This document shows, piece by piece, positions 35,521 through 47,439 of a DNA stretch of 64,000 nt. The DNA is from Euryodendron excelsum (Eukaryota; Streptophyta; Magnoliopsida; Ericales; Pentaphylacaceae), in NCBI GenBank assembly GCA_033060915.1, contig CM065387.1, positions 29,553,501-29,617,500 on the forward strand. The letters are read 5' to 3'. Made by a program: the position numbers and the translations under genes. The notes under the pieces are model-generated. The model did not search any database, was not told the DNA's origin, and was given only the letters and a program-made list of their open reading frames with translations. The first letter of the stretch is position 1. Each line of letters opens with the position of its first letter.

Positions 35521-36600
35521 CACACAACCTTTCTTTAATCTCATGAAATGCTCGATCTTGCTCACTACCCTATTTAAAATCGACAAATTTTTTAACAATT
35601 TCAGTGAGTGGTGCAGCTAATGTACTAATGTACTAAAATCTTTGACGAATCACCAATAAAAACTAGCCAAACTATGAAAGCTTCTTACCTCTGTGATTGA
35701 CTTAGGTGTGGGCTATTCCTTGATAGCATTCGCCTTTTCCTTATCCACCTCAATTCCTTTCGTGATAACAACATAACCAAGAAACACAACTTTGTCTATG
35801 CAAAAGGAACATTTCTTTAAATTGACATATAGTTTTTCTTTTCTCAAAACATCAAGCACAATGCAAATGATTAATATGCTTATCCAAGCTATTACTATAC
35901 ACTAAAATGTTATCAAAATTGACCATAACAAATTTGCCTATAAACAAACGCAATGAATGTACTTGGTGCATTATTTAGATCAAAAGACATAACCAACCAC
36001 TCATACAATCCATATTTAGTTTTAAAGGTAGTTTTTCATTCATCACCCTCTTTCATCCTAATTTAACGATACCCACTTTTCAAATCAATTTTTATAAAAA
36101 TACATGACCCATGCAACTCATCCAACATGTCATCTAGCCTAGAAATGGGATGTCTATATTTTACTGTAATGTTGTTGATAACCTTGCAATCAACACACAT
36201 TCGCTAAGTTGCATCCTTCTTAGGTACAAGTAACATTGATACCACGCACAGATTCATACTCTCTCTCACATGTCCTTTGGCCAGCAACTCCTCCATTTGC
36301 CTTTGAAATTCCTTTGTCTCCTCCAAATTACTCCTATAGGTTGGTTGGTTAGGAATTGTCGCACTTGGCATAAAATCAATTTGATGCTCTATTTCTCTAA
36401 TAGGTGGCAACCCACTAGACACATTGGTAGGAAACACATCCTCATATTCCTGCAACAAAGAGACAACAACACTAAGTAAAGATTTGTCAAGTTCATTAGT
36501 ATTAAAACATGCCTCTTTGTACAATAGTATAAATATAGGCTGGTTTGTATAAAACGCACTCTTAACATCACTTGCCTTAGCATAAAAACTCACTTGTTTT
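35521..36600 (-). pseudogene. Gypsy reverse transcriptase, frameshifted
   Basis: The linker EYEDVFPTNVSSGLPPIREIEHQIDFMPSATIPNQPTYR opens the domain near 36510-36300, followed by the LVPKKD block near 36225. [19 protein letters not shown] (near 36200), [11 protein letters not shown] and a '[13 protein letters not shown]' block near 36020 follow with stops. The YxDD active-site region near 35900 is out of frame and degraded. The remaining thumb region down to 35520 is stop-rich. The gene order and motif order are standard. Confidence 0.82.
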
Positions 36601-37378
36601 TTGGTTTCTCTCTCTTTTTTTTTTCACTCTCTCTTTTCTTTGCGCTCTCCTTTTTCTGTTCACTCTTCTTTTTTTTTTCACTCTCTTTTTCATCATCTTT
36701 TTTTGAATTTTTGGTCTCAAAATTTTTTTTAAACTCATTCTCTCTTTTCAGTTTCATTTGATCTTCACACACTTGTCTTGGAGTCAATGGGACAAGGGTA
36801 ATGGTTTTGTTGTCCTTTACAATAGAATACCTATTCTTGAACTCATCATGAGTGACCTTCCTATCAAATTGCCATGGCCTGCCCAATAACATGTGACCCA
36901 CTTGCATTGGAACAACATCACAAAGTACTTCATCCTTGTACTTTCCAATTGAAAAAGAAACTAACACTTATTTATTCACCTTAACCTCCCCACAATCATT
37001 CAAGCACTGCAACTTATACTGTCTATGGTGTTTCAAAGTAGATAAATTTACTTTTTCAACTAAAGTAGTGCTTGCCACATTAGTACAACTTCCACCATCA
37101 ATGATCATACTACATACCTTGTTGTTGACGTAACACCTAGTATGAAAAAGGTTCTCCTTTTGTGGTTCCATGTCATCCTCTTTGACTTGGGCACTTAAAG
37201 CACGTGTAACCACAAGTGACTCACCATCCATCAGATACTCCACATCATCGTCACAAGCGTCCACAAGCGATGGCATATGGCCATCATTGCTATCGCTTTC
37301 GGTTTTCACTTCTCCATCAACACGTGCGATCATGGTCCTCTTATTTGGGCATTGTGAAGCAATGTGACCTACTCCCAA
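36590..37378 (-). pseudogene. Gypsy protease and charged linker
   Basis: The minus-strand frame reads CSMIIDGGSCTNVASTTLVEKVNL near 37110-37040, an aspartic protease active site with D-G-G instead of D-S/T-G, as in several plant chromoviruses. A stop at 36968 follows. MLLGRPWQFDRKVTHDEFKNRY near 36890 is the conserved protease end. A low-complexity Lys/Glu/Ser linker (36595-36720) leads into the RT. Confidence 0.8.
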
Positions 37379-38444
37379 ACAACGAAAACACTTAATATCA
37401 TGATTACAAATTTGGGATTCAGTTTTACCTTTGTTGACACTGGAAAGTTCATCTCTCCTTTTCGGTGGTTCGATTTTAGACTTAGAAATAGCCTCTTCAT
37501 CTTTTCTCCAATTTGACCTCCAAAAAGTAGACGAACCCGAATTTTGAGGTAACCGAGCTCCTTTCCTTTTAAGCTATCGTTCCACCTTTATTACCATGTG
37601 CACCATGTCCTCCAACTCCACATAGTGTTGCAACTCCACCACATTGGCAATGTCCTGGTTCAGCCCTTTCAAAAACCTTGCCATGGTAGCTTGTCTATCC
37701 TCCTCTACATTAGCCCGAATCATGGCGATCTCCATTTCCTTATAGTAGTCATCCACACTCCTATAGCCTTGAGTAAGACTTTGTAATTTCTGATACAAGT
37801 CCCTATAGTATTGACTAGGGACAAACCACCTCCTCATGATGGCCTTCATTTCCTCCCTCGTCTTAATAAACCTCTCATGGTTTCTCCTTCTGTTCATCAC
37901 AAGTTGATCCCACCATATAATAGCGTAGTGAGTAAACTCAATGACAATGAGTTTTATCTTTTTCTCCTAGGAGTAGTTGTGGCACTCAAAAATCAACTCC
38001 ACCTTTTTCTCCCATTCCAAGTATGCTTCAGGATCGTTTTTTCATTGGAACGATGGTATCTTCATTTGGATGTTTCCTAGGTTTCTGTCAGTTCCATCTC
38101 ACCATCTCAGATCCCTTCGAAAACCTCTATCACATCTTTCTCCCCTTGGTACGAACCTACCCTCATCATTCAATGAAGCTTGATCCTCTTTATCTTCGAA
38201 CTCATTCTCATGGTCACTATCAACACCATCCACGAGCGCATGCCTTTCTTGCCTCCTAGTAATAAAGACTCTTTGGGGATGCCCCTTGCCCCAAGTAGCA
38301 ATAACAGCATCTTATCAATCCATCCAATCCTCAAATTTTATTAAATACCACGTTCATGGGTTTGAATTGTTGTTGCATAGCTTGCAACACTAAGAATGAC
38401 TCCTCCCATCCTTCTTTCTATACTGTGTCATCCCTGGAAGACAT
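37330..38444 (-). pseudogene. Gypsy gag with one zinc knuckle
   Basis: A possible start at 38444 (MSSRDD) is followed by a degraded N-terminus with stops. An intact block at 37900-37574 follows: RWFVPSQYYRDLYQKLQ, then YYKEMEIAMIRANVEEDRQATMARFLKGLNQDIANVVELQHYVELEDMVHM. The knuckle CFRCLGVGHIASQC (CX2CX4HX4C) lies near 37393-37350. The block is the typical capsid of plant Ty3/gypsy chromovirus-like elements; I do not assign the clade. Confidence 0.82.
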
Positions 38445-38900
38445 ATTGTTTTTTGAAGCTATAGAGAAATATTAAAAATAATCTCTAACAGCAATCCCTC
38501 ACGTGTTTGCACTCAAATTATGTAACTCGTCTTGTGTTTCACTCTGAAATTGGATTTTTCCCGATATTAGTCTCACACTCTCTTACCTTTCTCCACTCTT
38601 AGCTTCCCTCTTTTCAGTTCTTCATTAAACTAATACACTTGCTCAAGAAATTTAACTTGTAGTATTTAAACTAACACCGATGGCAAGAAAAAATATTATA
38701 GAAACAACAAATCAAAGAAAAAGGATAAAAGTGAAAATTTTTTTTTAAGTTTGTTTACTTTTCTTTTTTTTTTTTTTTTTTTTTTTGAACTTGGTATACA
38801 ACACAAGGCAAAAATAAGGAGTAATGAACACAGATGGAACGCGATGGATGATAGCAAGAAACAAAAGATAAAAAAATGGTAAACTTGATTTTAGAACTTA

Positions 38901-38912
38901 GCTCTGATACCA
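38901..38912 (-). other. Primer-binding site of nested gypsy element
   Basis: TGGTATCAGAGC on the minus strand, two bases after the LTR end. This is the classic plant PBS complementary to the 3' end of initiator tRNA-Met. Confidence 0.92.
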
Positions 38913-38914
38913 AA

Positions 38915-39682
38915 TGATGCAAACCTCAACCAACACATGTTGAGACCTGACAACAATATCAGAATACTTGCCCAAAAAAGCTAAAAGTCATATTTTGAAA
39001 TAAAATTCTGACCCAACACTTATAACTGAAATGCAAACTGAAGATATAGAGTAACTAACCCCGACCCAATGCTTATATCAAATCACGAACCGAAGGTATA
39101 AAATTTGAATGCCATAAGGAAGAATCCTTGATAAGTTCATAAGTTTTCTGAAGAACCAATAGAAGAAACAACACTCATGTTTTTTTTTTTTTTAATCTCA
39201 ATTCAATGTTTTTTTCGTTACAAAAGGTGCATGCTATTTATAGGACATGGTTGAGAAAAAAAGGACTATAAATCAGCCCTTAATTGATGGGCAATCAACC
39301 AATCAATTAGCTAAGTCACAAGACTACTCAAAAGACTACAAATCAACCCCTAATTGATGGGCAACAAGCCAATCAATTAGCCAAGTCAAAAGACTACTTA
39401 AAAGGCTACAAATTAGCTCCTAATTAATGGGCAATCAACTAACTAATTAGCCAAGTCATAAGACTACTAATCAGCCCCATCAATAGTTTAAATTAAATTT
39501 ATTATGCCTTCATCTTCTCTTAGGCCAAGCTTGGAATGCCCCATTTTAAAATCAGCCCATATCTCATGAATCAGCCCATTAATTGCTTCTTTGATCTTCT
39601 TGGATCGTGCTATTGTAATAGGCCCAACTAGAACATGTAATGGATCATTTAATGGTGCTTGTTGATTCTCATCAATACATCA
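38915..39682 (-). repeat. 5' LTR of nested gypsy element (768 bp)
   Basis: Begins TGATGTATTG at 39682 and ends TTTGCATCA at 38915, giving TGATG/CATCA terminal inversions, followed by the PBS. It is the complete partner of the repeat at 33917-34552. Confidence 0.88.
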
Positions 39683-40004
39683 TAAGAAGACTACTAAATT
39701 AAATTCATAATAATTACAAACCAATAGCAAATAAACTCTAAACACTATCATAGATAATCAATGAATAATCCAATTATAGATAAACCACCACCAATGAAAT
39801 GTAATATCACCTGTGATGCAATGTATGATACACCACAAATGTGCGCACGATTTAGATAACGTTGGTCTAATATATCGATAGCTTGTTATCAAGGAATATC
39901 CACCGTGACACCCTATAAGGTTAGTCCACCGTAACCAAACCTTAGGTTAGTCCCACGTGACCAAACGTTTTCCTGTCTAATGCAAGTTATGCACACAATA
40001 TGAG
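39683..40004 (-). mobile_element. Chromovirus-type LTR, middle part (right of nested gypsy)
   Basis: The complement of 39780-40004 matches 56870-57100 in the LTR of the gypsy at 55367: 'gtgtgcataactt', 'acaagctatcgatatatt', 'gttatctaaatcg' and 'acaggtgatattacattt'. It ends sharply where the giant-LTR copy starts at 40005, which suggests that copy inserted into it. Confidence 0.75.
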
Positions 40005-41460
40005 TGTAAGCACTCCATTTTTGCCTGCTCGGCAGTCTCCAGTCCGTCCAGACTTGTATTCAAGTCAATATGGACATATTCTGAGTCCACTCAAATTTTC
40101 AAGTCTAATCCAGTCAATCCATCGCTTCGTGGGCCCGCAGGGCCCAAATAAAGGCAAAATGACCGAAATGCCCTTAGGGGCATTGTTCGGTCCAATTCTA
40201 ATAGGCACGTCTTCTCGAAGACAGTAAGTCCCCCTTTTCAAGTCCAATTCCAATTCCAATCCCTCCCTCCCTCGAGAAAGTTGATTCCTCAAGGCAGTAA
40301 GCCTATTCAGTCCGGCACATTTTCGAGTGAACTCTTTGGAACTGTAAGTCCCTTCAAACCCGTCGACCGGGACGAGACCCCAAGTCCCCAAGATGGTAAA
40401 ATGGTCCACCTTTGGCGCCTGCTAGCCCGCCAATGCAGAAATGTCCATTTCGGCACGCCTTTTGAGAGAGTTAATTTCTCAGGCGCTAAGTCCATTTAGC
40501 AACTTCCAGAGATCAAGCAGTCTCGGGAATGATCGCGAACCGTCAGAGTAGCGGAAATACTCATAAACATTGCAACCGTTAGAGTAGCAGAAATACCCGT
40601 AAACAGGTCGATATAGGGAATTGCCAACAAACCCCTATATCACGAGACCTCCATCAGAGTGGCAGAAACACTCAAAACCCAGGTCAATACCAGTGCCTGC
40701 TAGCCTACTCCGGTGAAAAATGACCAAACTACTCTTAGGACTATTTTTTGGCACGTTTCTTGAGATAGTACCTAAGTCCTCAGAATGGTAGGTCCACCCT
40801 TCCAAGATCGCCCCAAAGACGATCCGGCATGATTAGGTGCCTTCCAGTCAGTTTTGGGCCAATTCCGAGACTTTCTAGTCAAGATGACCATTTTGCCCCT
40901 AAGTATCTGAACGCCCCGGAGATCACACCGGCTCTGGGTATTAAACCGGTAACCTCCTGAGAATGATTTTTATAGTATTTTCGGCCTTTCCTTATCTTTA
41001 CAGATCATTCCAAGTCTATTCCGACAAACCCGATGCAAAATAACCATTTTGCCCCTAGTGGACCGGTCGCCTTTTCCGACCACACCGACTCTGGGTATCA
41101 AACCGGTAACCTTTGGAAACATTCTAAATAATGTTTCCAAATCTCGAGTCTTCTTCTAGGACATTCTGAGTCCATCTTGGCAGCTTTCCAGCCCGGTTGA
41201 CCGTTTTGCCCCTAATGGCCCGGTCGACCCCTCTAACAAACCCTGACATCCGTTTTCAAGTCCATTAGCCCCGGAACACTATACTAAGGGTTCCTGCCCT
41301 TTTCTGGCCTTCCGCGCTATTCCTGGTTCCTTAAATCCTTCCTGGACCTTCCGGAGCCACTCCTAGTGAAGCCAGGCTAAAAATTCCATGGTAATCACTA
41401 ATACAAGCGCCCAAATCTTTTGAAGATACGTTGCTTGCCGACCTTAAAACTTTCCTAAAT
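40005..41460 (+). mobile_element. Giant-LTR family copy 6 (5' part of an LTR)
   Basis: Starts TGTAAGCACTCCATTTTTG and follows the LTR at 20719 module by module ('agtccgtccagacttgta', 'ggggcattg', 'gatcgcgaaccgtcagagtagc', 'gtgcctgctagcc'). Homology ends near 41460 in 'cgttgcttgccgaccttaaaactttcc'. It holds only one unit of the 94-bp array and lacks the palindromes, TATA and everything after. It is cut at the same place where the MULE gene is cut. Confidence 0.88.
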
Positions 41461-43450
41461 CCATGAGTTTCGTGTTGCTGAATTTCTTATTGAAGTTGTT
41501 GCGGACGTGCCTAAGGCAATATCGATGATATACAACCGCTTACAAATGCAGATGTTCCCAATACCACACAACAGTATTCAACAGGCTCGTGTGCCTATCA
41601 GATATCAACGTGATGCCCTTACGATTAGGCACTGCATGCCATCTCAAGTTCTTAATAAACTATGACTAGGACGCTATATTCTCTTCATTTACAATGGCAA
41701 AAGCAAGTGGTAAAATGTGTTCATCGCCAATTGGTGCGGTAGCTACCATCATCTTCCCAGCATATTTACCATTAGGAAAAGTCCTGTCAATGCCGATAAC
41801 AAGAGGGCAGTGAGCACATCCATCAATGGCGGGTTTAAAAGCCTAGAACACATAATTAAACACCACCTCATTCGGCGTACTTAATGGCAACACATTCCAG
41901 TCTACAACTGTCGTAGGATTGAAGGTCTGTAGTGCCGTCATGTACCGAGGAAGCTTCGTGTACGACTTATCCCAATTCTCAAATATCACTTCAATGGCTC
42001 TTGTTTTTGCAAGCCATGTCTTCTTGTAAGATATTGTGTGCTTTAATGCAGTTTGTATGGTGGTGATAAGCGATGCCACCTTCGTTTCTGCATTTGCCTA
42101 TACACGAACATCGAATGTATTCAAGTGTACACATAAACAACTCCCGTTTTAATTTTAAATAATATTGGTTGAAAAAAATATAGTTTACCTGCACTGAGTC
42201 CAATATGACTGTCATAAAGAGATCAATATCAATGTTACAGTGGTCCCTCTACAATCTTGCAAACACACAATGATGTGGACCGAGATACGTCTTGACCTCA
42301 AAGAAACCATGTTTCTCTTTCTTTAACGCTCGAAACCTCCAGTTGCAATCATGCTTGCACTTACATCCCAAACCTTTTTGCCTGTTTCCACCACCATGTA
42401 CTATTTTCTTTTCCTCACATTGTACATCTTTACTGCATATTTCATCACATCTTTGTCTTTAAAGATCATCCCTTTTTTGAACTCTACGGTATTTGGGGTC
42501 CATATGTTCCCACAACAATAAAGGTCCAAACTGGTTATAATAGCGTCACCACCCCCCTCCAAATTTGTAAAGAAAGGGACAAGAGTGTATTGTTCAAGTA
42601 TATCAATCGAGGACAATGGCGGTTCACCAAATTCATGCTCCTCATCATCAGATTCATCATTGGCCAATAGTTTAGAATCAATGTGCTCGTCCACGTTTAG
42701 ATCAAGACCTGCACTGTCAGGTATGCATCCCTCAAATCCATCACCGCCCATATTAACATACTCGTCAACAGGAGGATGAAACTTGTCAACTGGGGAAGTT
42801 GATAGGTGTAGTGGAGATAGATGCTCAGCCCCTGAACTTATACCAATTTCATGTTGCACTTGTGACACCCCGGCAGTGTATGACCCATATGTTTGATAAT
42901 ACGGGTATGGGGACATATCGGCATACTGTGAAGTCGTGGTGTAAGATTCTTACGTCAACATCCCAATGAATGAGTCGAAAATGCCACTGTACGCCACCTG
43001 AGTCAACAATGAAGTGTGTATCCTTGGAAATTCATTACAACTTCCATGAACATTGTACACCTCATAACCTGAATACATCGACTCCGGTGCATTCAACCTA
43101 CTCGTTATGTTCTCTTTCTCCACATACAGTTCAACATAATTTAGTGTCAGAAAACACGACGGGATGTTCGGCACACTATCCAAGGTCATGTTATTATTGA
43201 TGGGCACCTTCTTGTAATAAATGAATAGCTCTCATTGTTTATGGGAATGTCTGCATATCAACTTCAAACAAATGTTCCCCCTTCATCTACAACCTTGCAC
43301 ATAAAAAATTGTTCTAATTCTTTAAGTGTTATTCTATGCTGTATAGTGTAAAACTCCTTTGTTTCGGTATCATATAATATGCCTTCATCAGGGTCTTATA
43401 TTATCGTCCCGCCCAATAGCACATCACCTTTATGGTACGCATTCATTGTA
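41461..43450 (-). pseudogene. Mutator-like (MULE) transposase gene, 3'-truncated
   Basis: The minus strand runs from an N-terminal segment (near 43450-43260; ELEQFFMCKVVDEG) through an acidic region (42916-42590) to the MuDR domain: KKGMIFKDKDVMKYAVKMYNVRKRK, then CKCKHDCNWRFRALKKEKHGFFEVKTYLGPHHCV near 42390-42260. A 91-bp intron (42188-42098, GT-AG) precedes ETKVASLITTIQ. The MULE catalytic region follows near 41810-41700: CPLVIGIDRTF, then NGKYAGKMMVATA, then HILPLAFAIVNEEN. Then come ISDRHTSLLNTV and HRYCLRHVRNNF up to 41461. In-frame stops occur near 42947, 42255 and 41665. The remaining catalytic region and SWIM zinc finger are missing because the giant LTR abuts at 41460. The product would cut and move Mutator-type DNA transposons. 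Confidence 0.88.
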
Positions 43451-44216
43451 CTAACTCAACATATGAAAATACATGTTAGATGAAGTTAGATCAACTTAAA
43501 CTTAACCAATTCATTGTATGTCAAGCATTAGGGCATTCTAAAATTAACCAAGGAGACCATACAACAAAAGGAAAGTGGAATGAATCGTGAAAAGGACAAA
43601 CAAGAAGAAAAAAATAAAAAAATCAAGGTCTGGTCTAGTATTAAGTAGTTGTTATCATTCTATATTTAGAAGAACCATTTCATGTTATGGATGTTTCTTT
43701 TTAACATTAACAAACAGAATAAAGTTCCAATAAGTTCTCTAACCAAAATGAATCTAACAAATACTTTTTCTTTTTTATTTTTATTTTTTTTGACAAGTAT
43801 GAATCTAGCAGATAAATGAAATAGAAACTTGTACGAATTGGCATGTCACAGAAACTTCATGGTTCAAACATCAAGATTCATCTGAGATCCACGGACAATA
43901 AGATGATGTTGTATATGACTGACAAAAAGACATTATACAACTAAATCCAATTCAAAGAACAATCGGATCACCACAAGTCTGAGATGTCTAGCGGCTGGCA
44001 CAGTATGGGGGCAAACCTTAACTTCTTTGAAATCCCAGCCCCTCAACTACAGGTACAAAGGGCGACGGGGAGAGAGAGAGAGCGAGTTCACTAGCCGTTG
44101 GCTTCTTCACAGAGCAAAGAGAGCAGCTCGTTCGACCAAAGAAGAAGACTCAATCAGTTTTGAACTTTTCGACTGACCTGGTAATACATATAGTGCCCTA
44201 AAAGCATCACTAGGAA
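43451..44216. other. MULE 5' flank, no recognised gene
   Basis: AT-rich upstream sequence of the MULE gene with a short GA run near 44072-44085. No Mutator terminal inverted repeat could be delimited. Confidence 0.4.
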
Positions 44217-44540
44217 AAACGCTTTCAAAATAAGCGTCTATACTATTGACGTTTTAAGTTTTTAACTTAAAGCGTCATTGCTAAAAATATTTTTTGTTTT
44301 AAAACTTGAAGCGTCATTACTAAAAACGCTTTCCATTTTAAAAAATTAAAGCGTTAATAGCAATGACACTTTTTATTGAAAGGCGTTAATAGAATTGACG
44401 CTTTTCTTTTATTTTTCAATATTCAATTTTCATTTTCAAATTGTAATTCTTATTATAATTGACGCCTTCCTTATTAAAAGATTAAAGCGTCATTATTGTT
44501 GACACTTTTCTTAAAGATGTCAAGACTAATGACGCCTAAC
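44217..44540 (+). mobile_element. CACTA-like terminus with sub-terminal repeats
   Basis: CACTAGGAAAAACGC at 44217 is a CACTA-type end. Six or more copies of 'aagcgtcatt' / 'aatgacgctt' in both orientations follow within 320 bases, the usual sub-terminal repeat pattern. No matching second end is visible within the next kilobase. Confidence 0.55.
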
Positions 44541-44974
44541 AAGTGTTCTATAAATATTTAGAAAGCGACTCTGGTTTAATATTTATTGAATAAAATAAAT
44601 CTATTTTGGTAAATAGCCCGAAGATTACGTGGAGAGAAGAGAGCTAGAGTTCCCATTAAAATGTTTTTATATATAGAGAATCGAGTCTGTTTGGTTCGGT
44701 TTGTTAGTAGTTCAACCCAGGACCGGACCGATGATAGTCGGTTCCTCTCTTTCTAGAACCAGGACCGGACTAGGTCTGCCTGGTCAGTTGTATACCTCTA
44801 TCTGTGATAGCACACTAGCCATCACAAAAGGCCATTATTTGTGACAAATTATGTCCGCTGTCACATACCCATCAAGCCAGTCTTATTAGGGATCTGTGAT
44901 GGCCCACCTCCCATTGCGAAAGTCCATTATTTCCGATGGGCCTTGCAAATACTCCCGTCGTGATAAGTGTTTTT
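44541..44974. other. Right sub-terminal region of CACTA-like insertion
   Basis: 44640-44790 is rich in 'ggaccgga/ggttcggt' words. 44800-44974 carries 'tgtgat', 'ggccattattt' and 'gcgaaagtcca' repeats, then the presumed right terminus before the copia RT resumes. Confidence 0.4.
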
Positions 44975-45600
44975 AGGGTACTTTTGTAAAAGCCTTTCGT
45001 AACCCATCTTGGAAGGTTGTTATGGCCGAGGAATAGAATGCTTGTCTTGCTAATCATGCTTGGGTATTAGTTCTTGCTTCCCCTTCTCAAAATTTGATTG
45101 GTTGTAAATGGGTTTTCAAGGTAAAACAAACTACTGATGGTAAATTACAACGGCTCAAAGCAAGGCTAGTTACCCAAAGTTTTCAAAAACAAGAAAGTAT
45201 TGACTTTACTGAAACTTTTAATCCTGTTTTCACACTGATACCTACATGTACTGTTCTTTCTATGGCACTCATCTGTGGCTAGCCCATTTGCCAACTTGAT
45301 CACAAAAATGCATTTTGCATTTTTTATTTTATTTTACATGAAACAACCACTTGGTTTTCGTCCAAATTTTCCCACTCGTGTGTGCTAACTCCAACGCACT
45401 CTATATGGTCTCAATAAGACCCCACGTGCTTGATTTCAATATTTCATTAGTTTCTTCATTGGCTCAACTTCTTTATAGTAGGGTCGATCCCTCTATGTTT
45501 CTTCATATTTCCTCTTATGGCATGATCATACTCTGATATTAGGTGGATGATATTGTTCTTATCAGCTGTACTCACAAATGTTTATGTTTGCAAGAATAAG
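44975..45600 (+). pseudogene. Copia reverse transcriptase fragment
   Basis: Reads FRNPSWKVVMAEE near 44996, then WVLV...LIGCKWVFKVKQTTDGKLQRLKARLVTQSFQKQESIDFTETFNPVF, then VLSMAL, PICQLDHKNAFC and the VDDIVLIS active-site region near 45542. This is the standard copia RT order. The L.GCKWVFK, KARLV and QLD blocks are clear. One stop in AEE*NA and frameshifts after 45280 destroy it. The frame is lost near 45600, where unrelated sequence starts. Confidence 0.88.
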
Positions 45601-47389
45601 TAGACAAAAAAATAAGGTAACAACTGAATTTGTTAATTTAAATGAAAAGTAATTACAATCTCTGAATATTCTTAATAAAAAAATTGATCATCTGATTCAT
45701 CTCTTCAAGAATGTTGACTTGAGAGCTTGATAGCTTGTTTTCAAATCGAATGTTGAAATCTTGTATATTCTTTAATTTAGTAGAAGAAAATGACTAATTT
45801 GTATTGAGTTGACTTGAGGGCTTGACAGCTTGTTTCCAAATCAATTTAGTCTTCAATTTAATAGAAGAAAATTTATAGAGATTTGACTTGAGAGCTTGAC
45901 ATCTTGTTTGCAAATCAATCTAGATATCTTTTTCAATTTAGTAGAAGAAGATAATAAATTTATAAAGCTTTGCAACAAACTCTTCAATTTGAATAGATTC
46001 AAGGGTGATATATGTTAATGAGACTTCGTCATAAACAATTGCCTTGAAATCGAAGGCTTGGACAATGAGTTTTTTGGGGCTTTAGAAGCTTCAATCCAAT
46101 GGAACTTCTTGGCTCTGGGCTAAAAATCTTCCTGGCTTGTTTCTAGGTCTTTTATTTCATTTTTGCTTAGCTTAAGACTTACCATTAGGATAGTGATAAG
46201 GTTAGGTTTAGGTTGTAAGTCTGAATGGTTGCATCTTGCTTCAATCGTGTATCAAGAATTATTCTTTTGAATTCTCTTTAAAAACTTTGACTCAAGACTT
46301 CAAGCTTAATCTCGAATCAAAAGGCAAGTTATTCTACACTTTATGCGAAGAAGATAATTGAATGGGAAAGTTCTGCAGGGCCGTTGATACTTGATCTGCC
46401 GAGCTTGTTTTTGTTTGTTGTAAGCAAAAATTTTATGTTTCCTTTGAAAGGTCACACCTTATTTATAATTAAAAGTGGAGAAAATTCTGATAAGCTTAAA
46501 TTTCTTTATGATAATAATCCCTATTTAGTTTTAAGAGATAATAATCAATAAAAATATTTATTTGACACTCGTCCAATTTTAATTGGAGAAAATATTTTTT
46601 TTTTTCTTTCTTGTGAGTCCATGTTACCCACAAGACACAGGAAAATATTTGAATTGTCAGGATTTATGAATTTATAAAATACTTGGCAACTTATGATTGG
46701 TCAAATTTTGTGTCTACATCGGCCCTCTCTCTTATACAGACCAAATATGTTTCTCGCTCTTGAATCCCGAAAATTGAACCGGATCTGACCATCTTGATTC
46801 AGCTTTTTTGTAGGCCTAGTTCGGTCTTGGTTCTTGTTTTTTGAGGAACCCAATCAAGGGTTATTTCTTTTATAAATCGAGCCGACAAGAACTGAACCGA
46901 TCAAGACCCATTCTGAATATATATATATATTTAAAATGTATTTGCTTATTTTGTATCTCGCAAGTTGGCTCTCCGTGAACCTGGAGAATTTATCATATAT
47001 ACTGCAAACTTTCAGGTAGAGGGGCGATGTGGGATTTATAAAAGCAAGTAATCTAGTGAGATTAATCCCTTTTTACTTCTGTTTCATAGCCTAGAGTTTG
47101 CATGGCTACAACTTACAGTGTTCATCGCCTTGTTGGAGGCTCTTTTCCGTTTATATCCTCTAAAATAGGTTCTAATTGCTAATTGTTAAGCCTTATCTTT
47201 GGTGTCTTATCACGATTTAAGGTCTCATCTTCTTGTTTTGGGAATGAGTTTGACACTCTCCAAATTTGCGTCATCTTTGGTGCCTTATCAAGATCTACGA
47301 CTGATCTTCTTGTCCTGGGGAGGAGTTTGAGAGTCTCCAAATGTGCACTCCACGGATTCACAGTGTCACACTAGCAATCAGCAATACTT

Positions 47390-47394
<5 letters not shown>

Positions 47395-47439
<45 letters not shown>
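47395..47439 (+). repeat. (CT)n(AT)n microsatellite
   Basis: Fourteen CT units followed by nine AT units. Confidence 0.95.

Larger units (their letters stand above)
33917..39682 (-). mobile_element. Ty3/gypsy retrotransposon, minus-oriented, internally deleted
   Basis: Two direct repeats bound it: 38915-39682 (complete LTR, 768 bp, TGATG...CATCA on the minus strand) and 33917-34552 (partial LTR). A PBS follows the right LTR. The coding order on the minus strand is gag, protease, RT, RNase H, integrase. The integrase breaks off at 34552 straight into the LTR, about 120 bases inside its start, so one deletion removed the integrase C-terminus, polypurine tract and LTR start. Flanking 5-mers (ataca / taaga) do not match. 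Confidence 0.88.
32452..44974. mobile_element. Probable CACTA-type insertion splitting the copia element (composite)
   Basis: The left end starts CACTCTAAAAATGAGAGTATTTGCAATGG-like. The right end (complement) carries the same words: GCAAATACTC near 44946 and TTTTTAG at about 44966, with ~14 extra bases between them. Sub-terminal short repeats on both sides use 'ttgcaa', 'gcgacgg/ccgtcgc' and 'tgtgac', as CACTA elements do. Copia coding sequence stops at the left end and resumes at the right end. No CACTA transposase is recognised, and the interior is filled by other nested elements. A deletion of the copia integrase must have accompanied the event, or two different CACTA ends were joined. Confidence 0.45.

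Noticed and set aside
45715..45925. Three 'gacttgagagcttga' copies as a tandem repeat
   Set aside because: Spacing is irregular (about 94 and 75 bases) and the flanks differ; noted in the region entry only.
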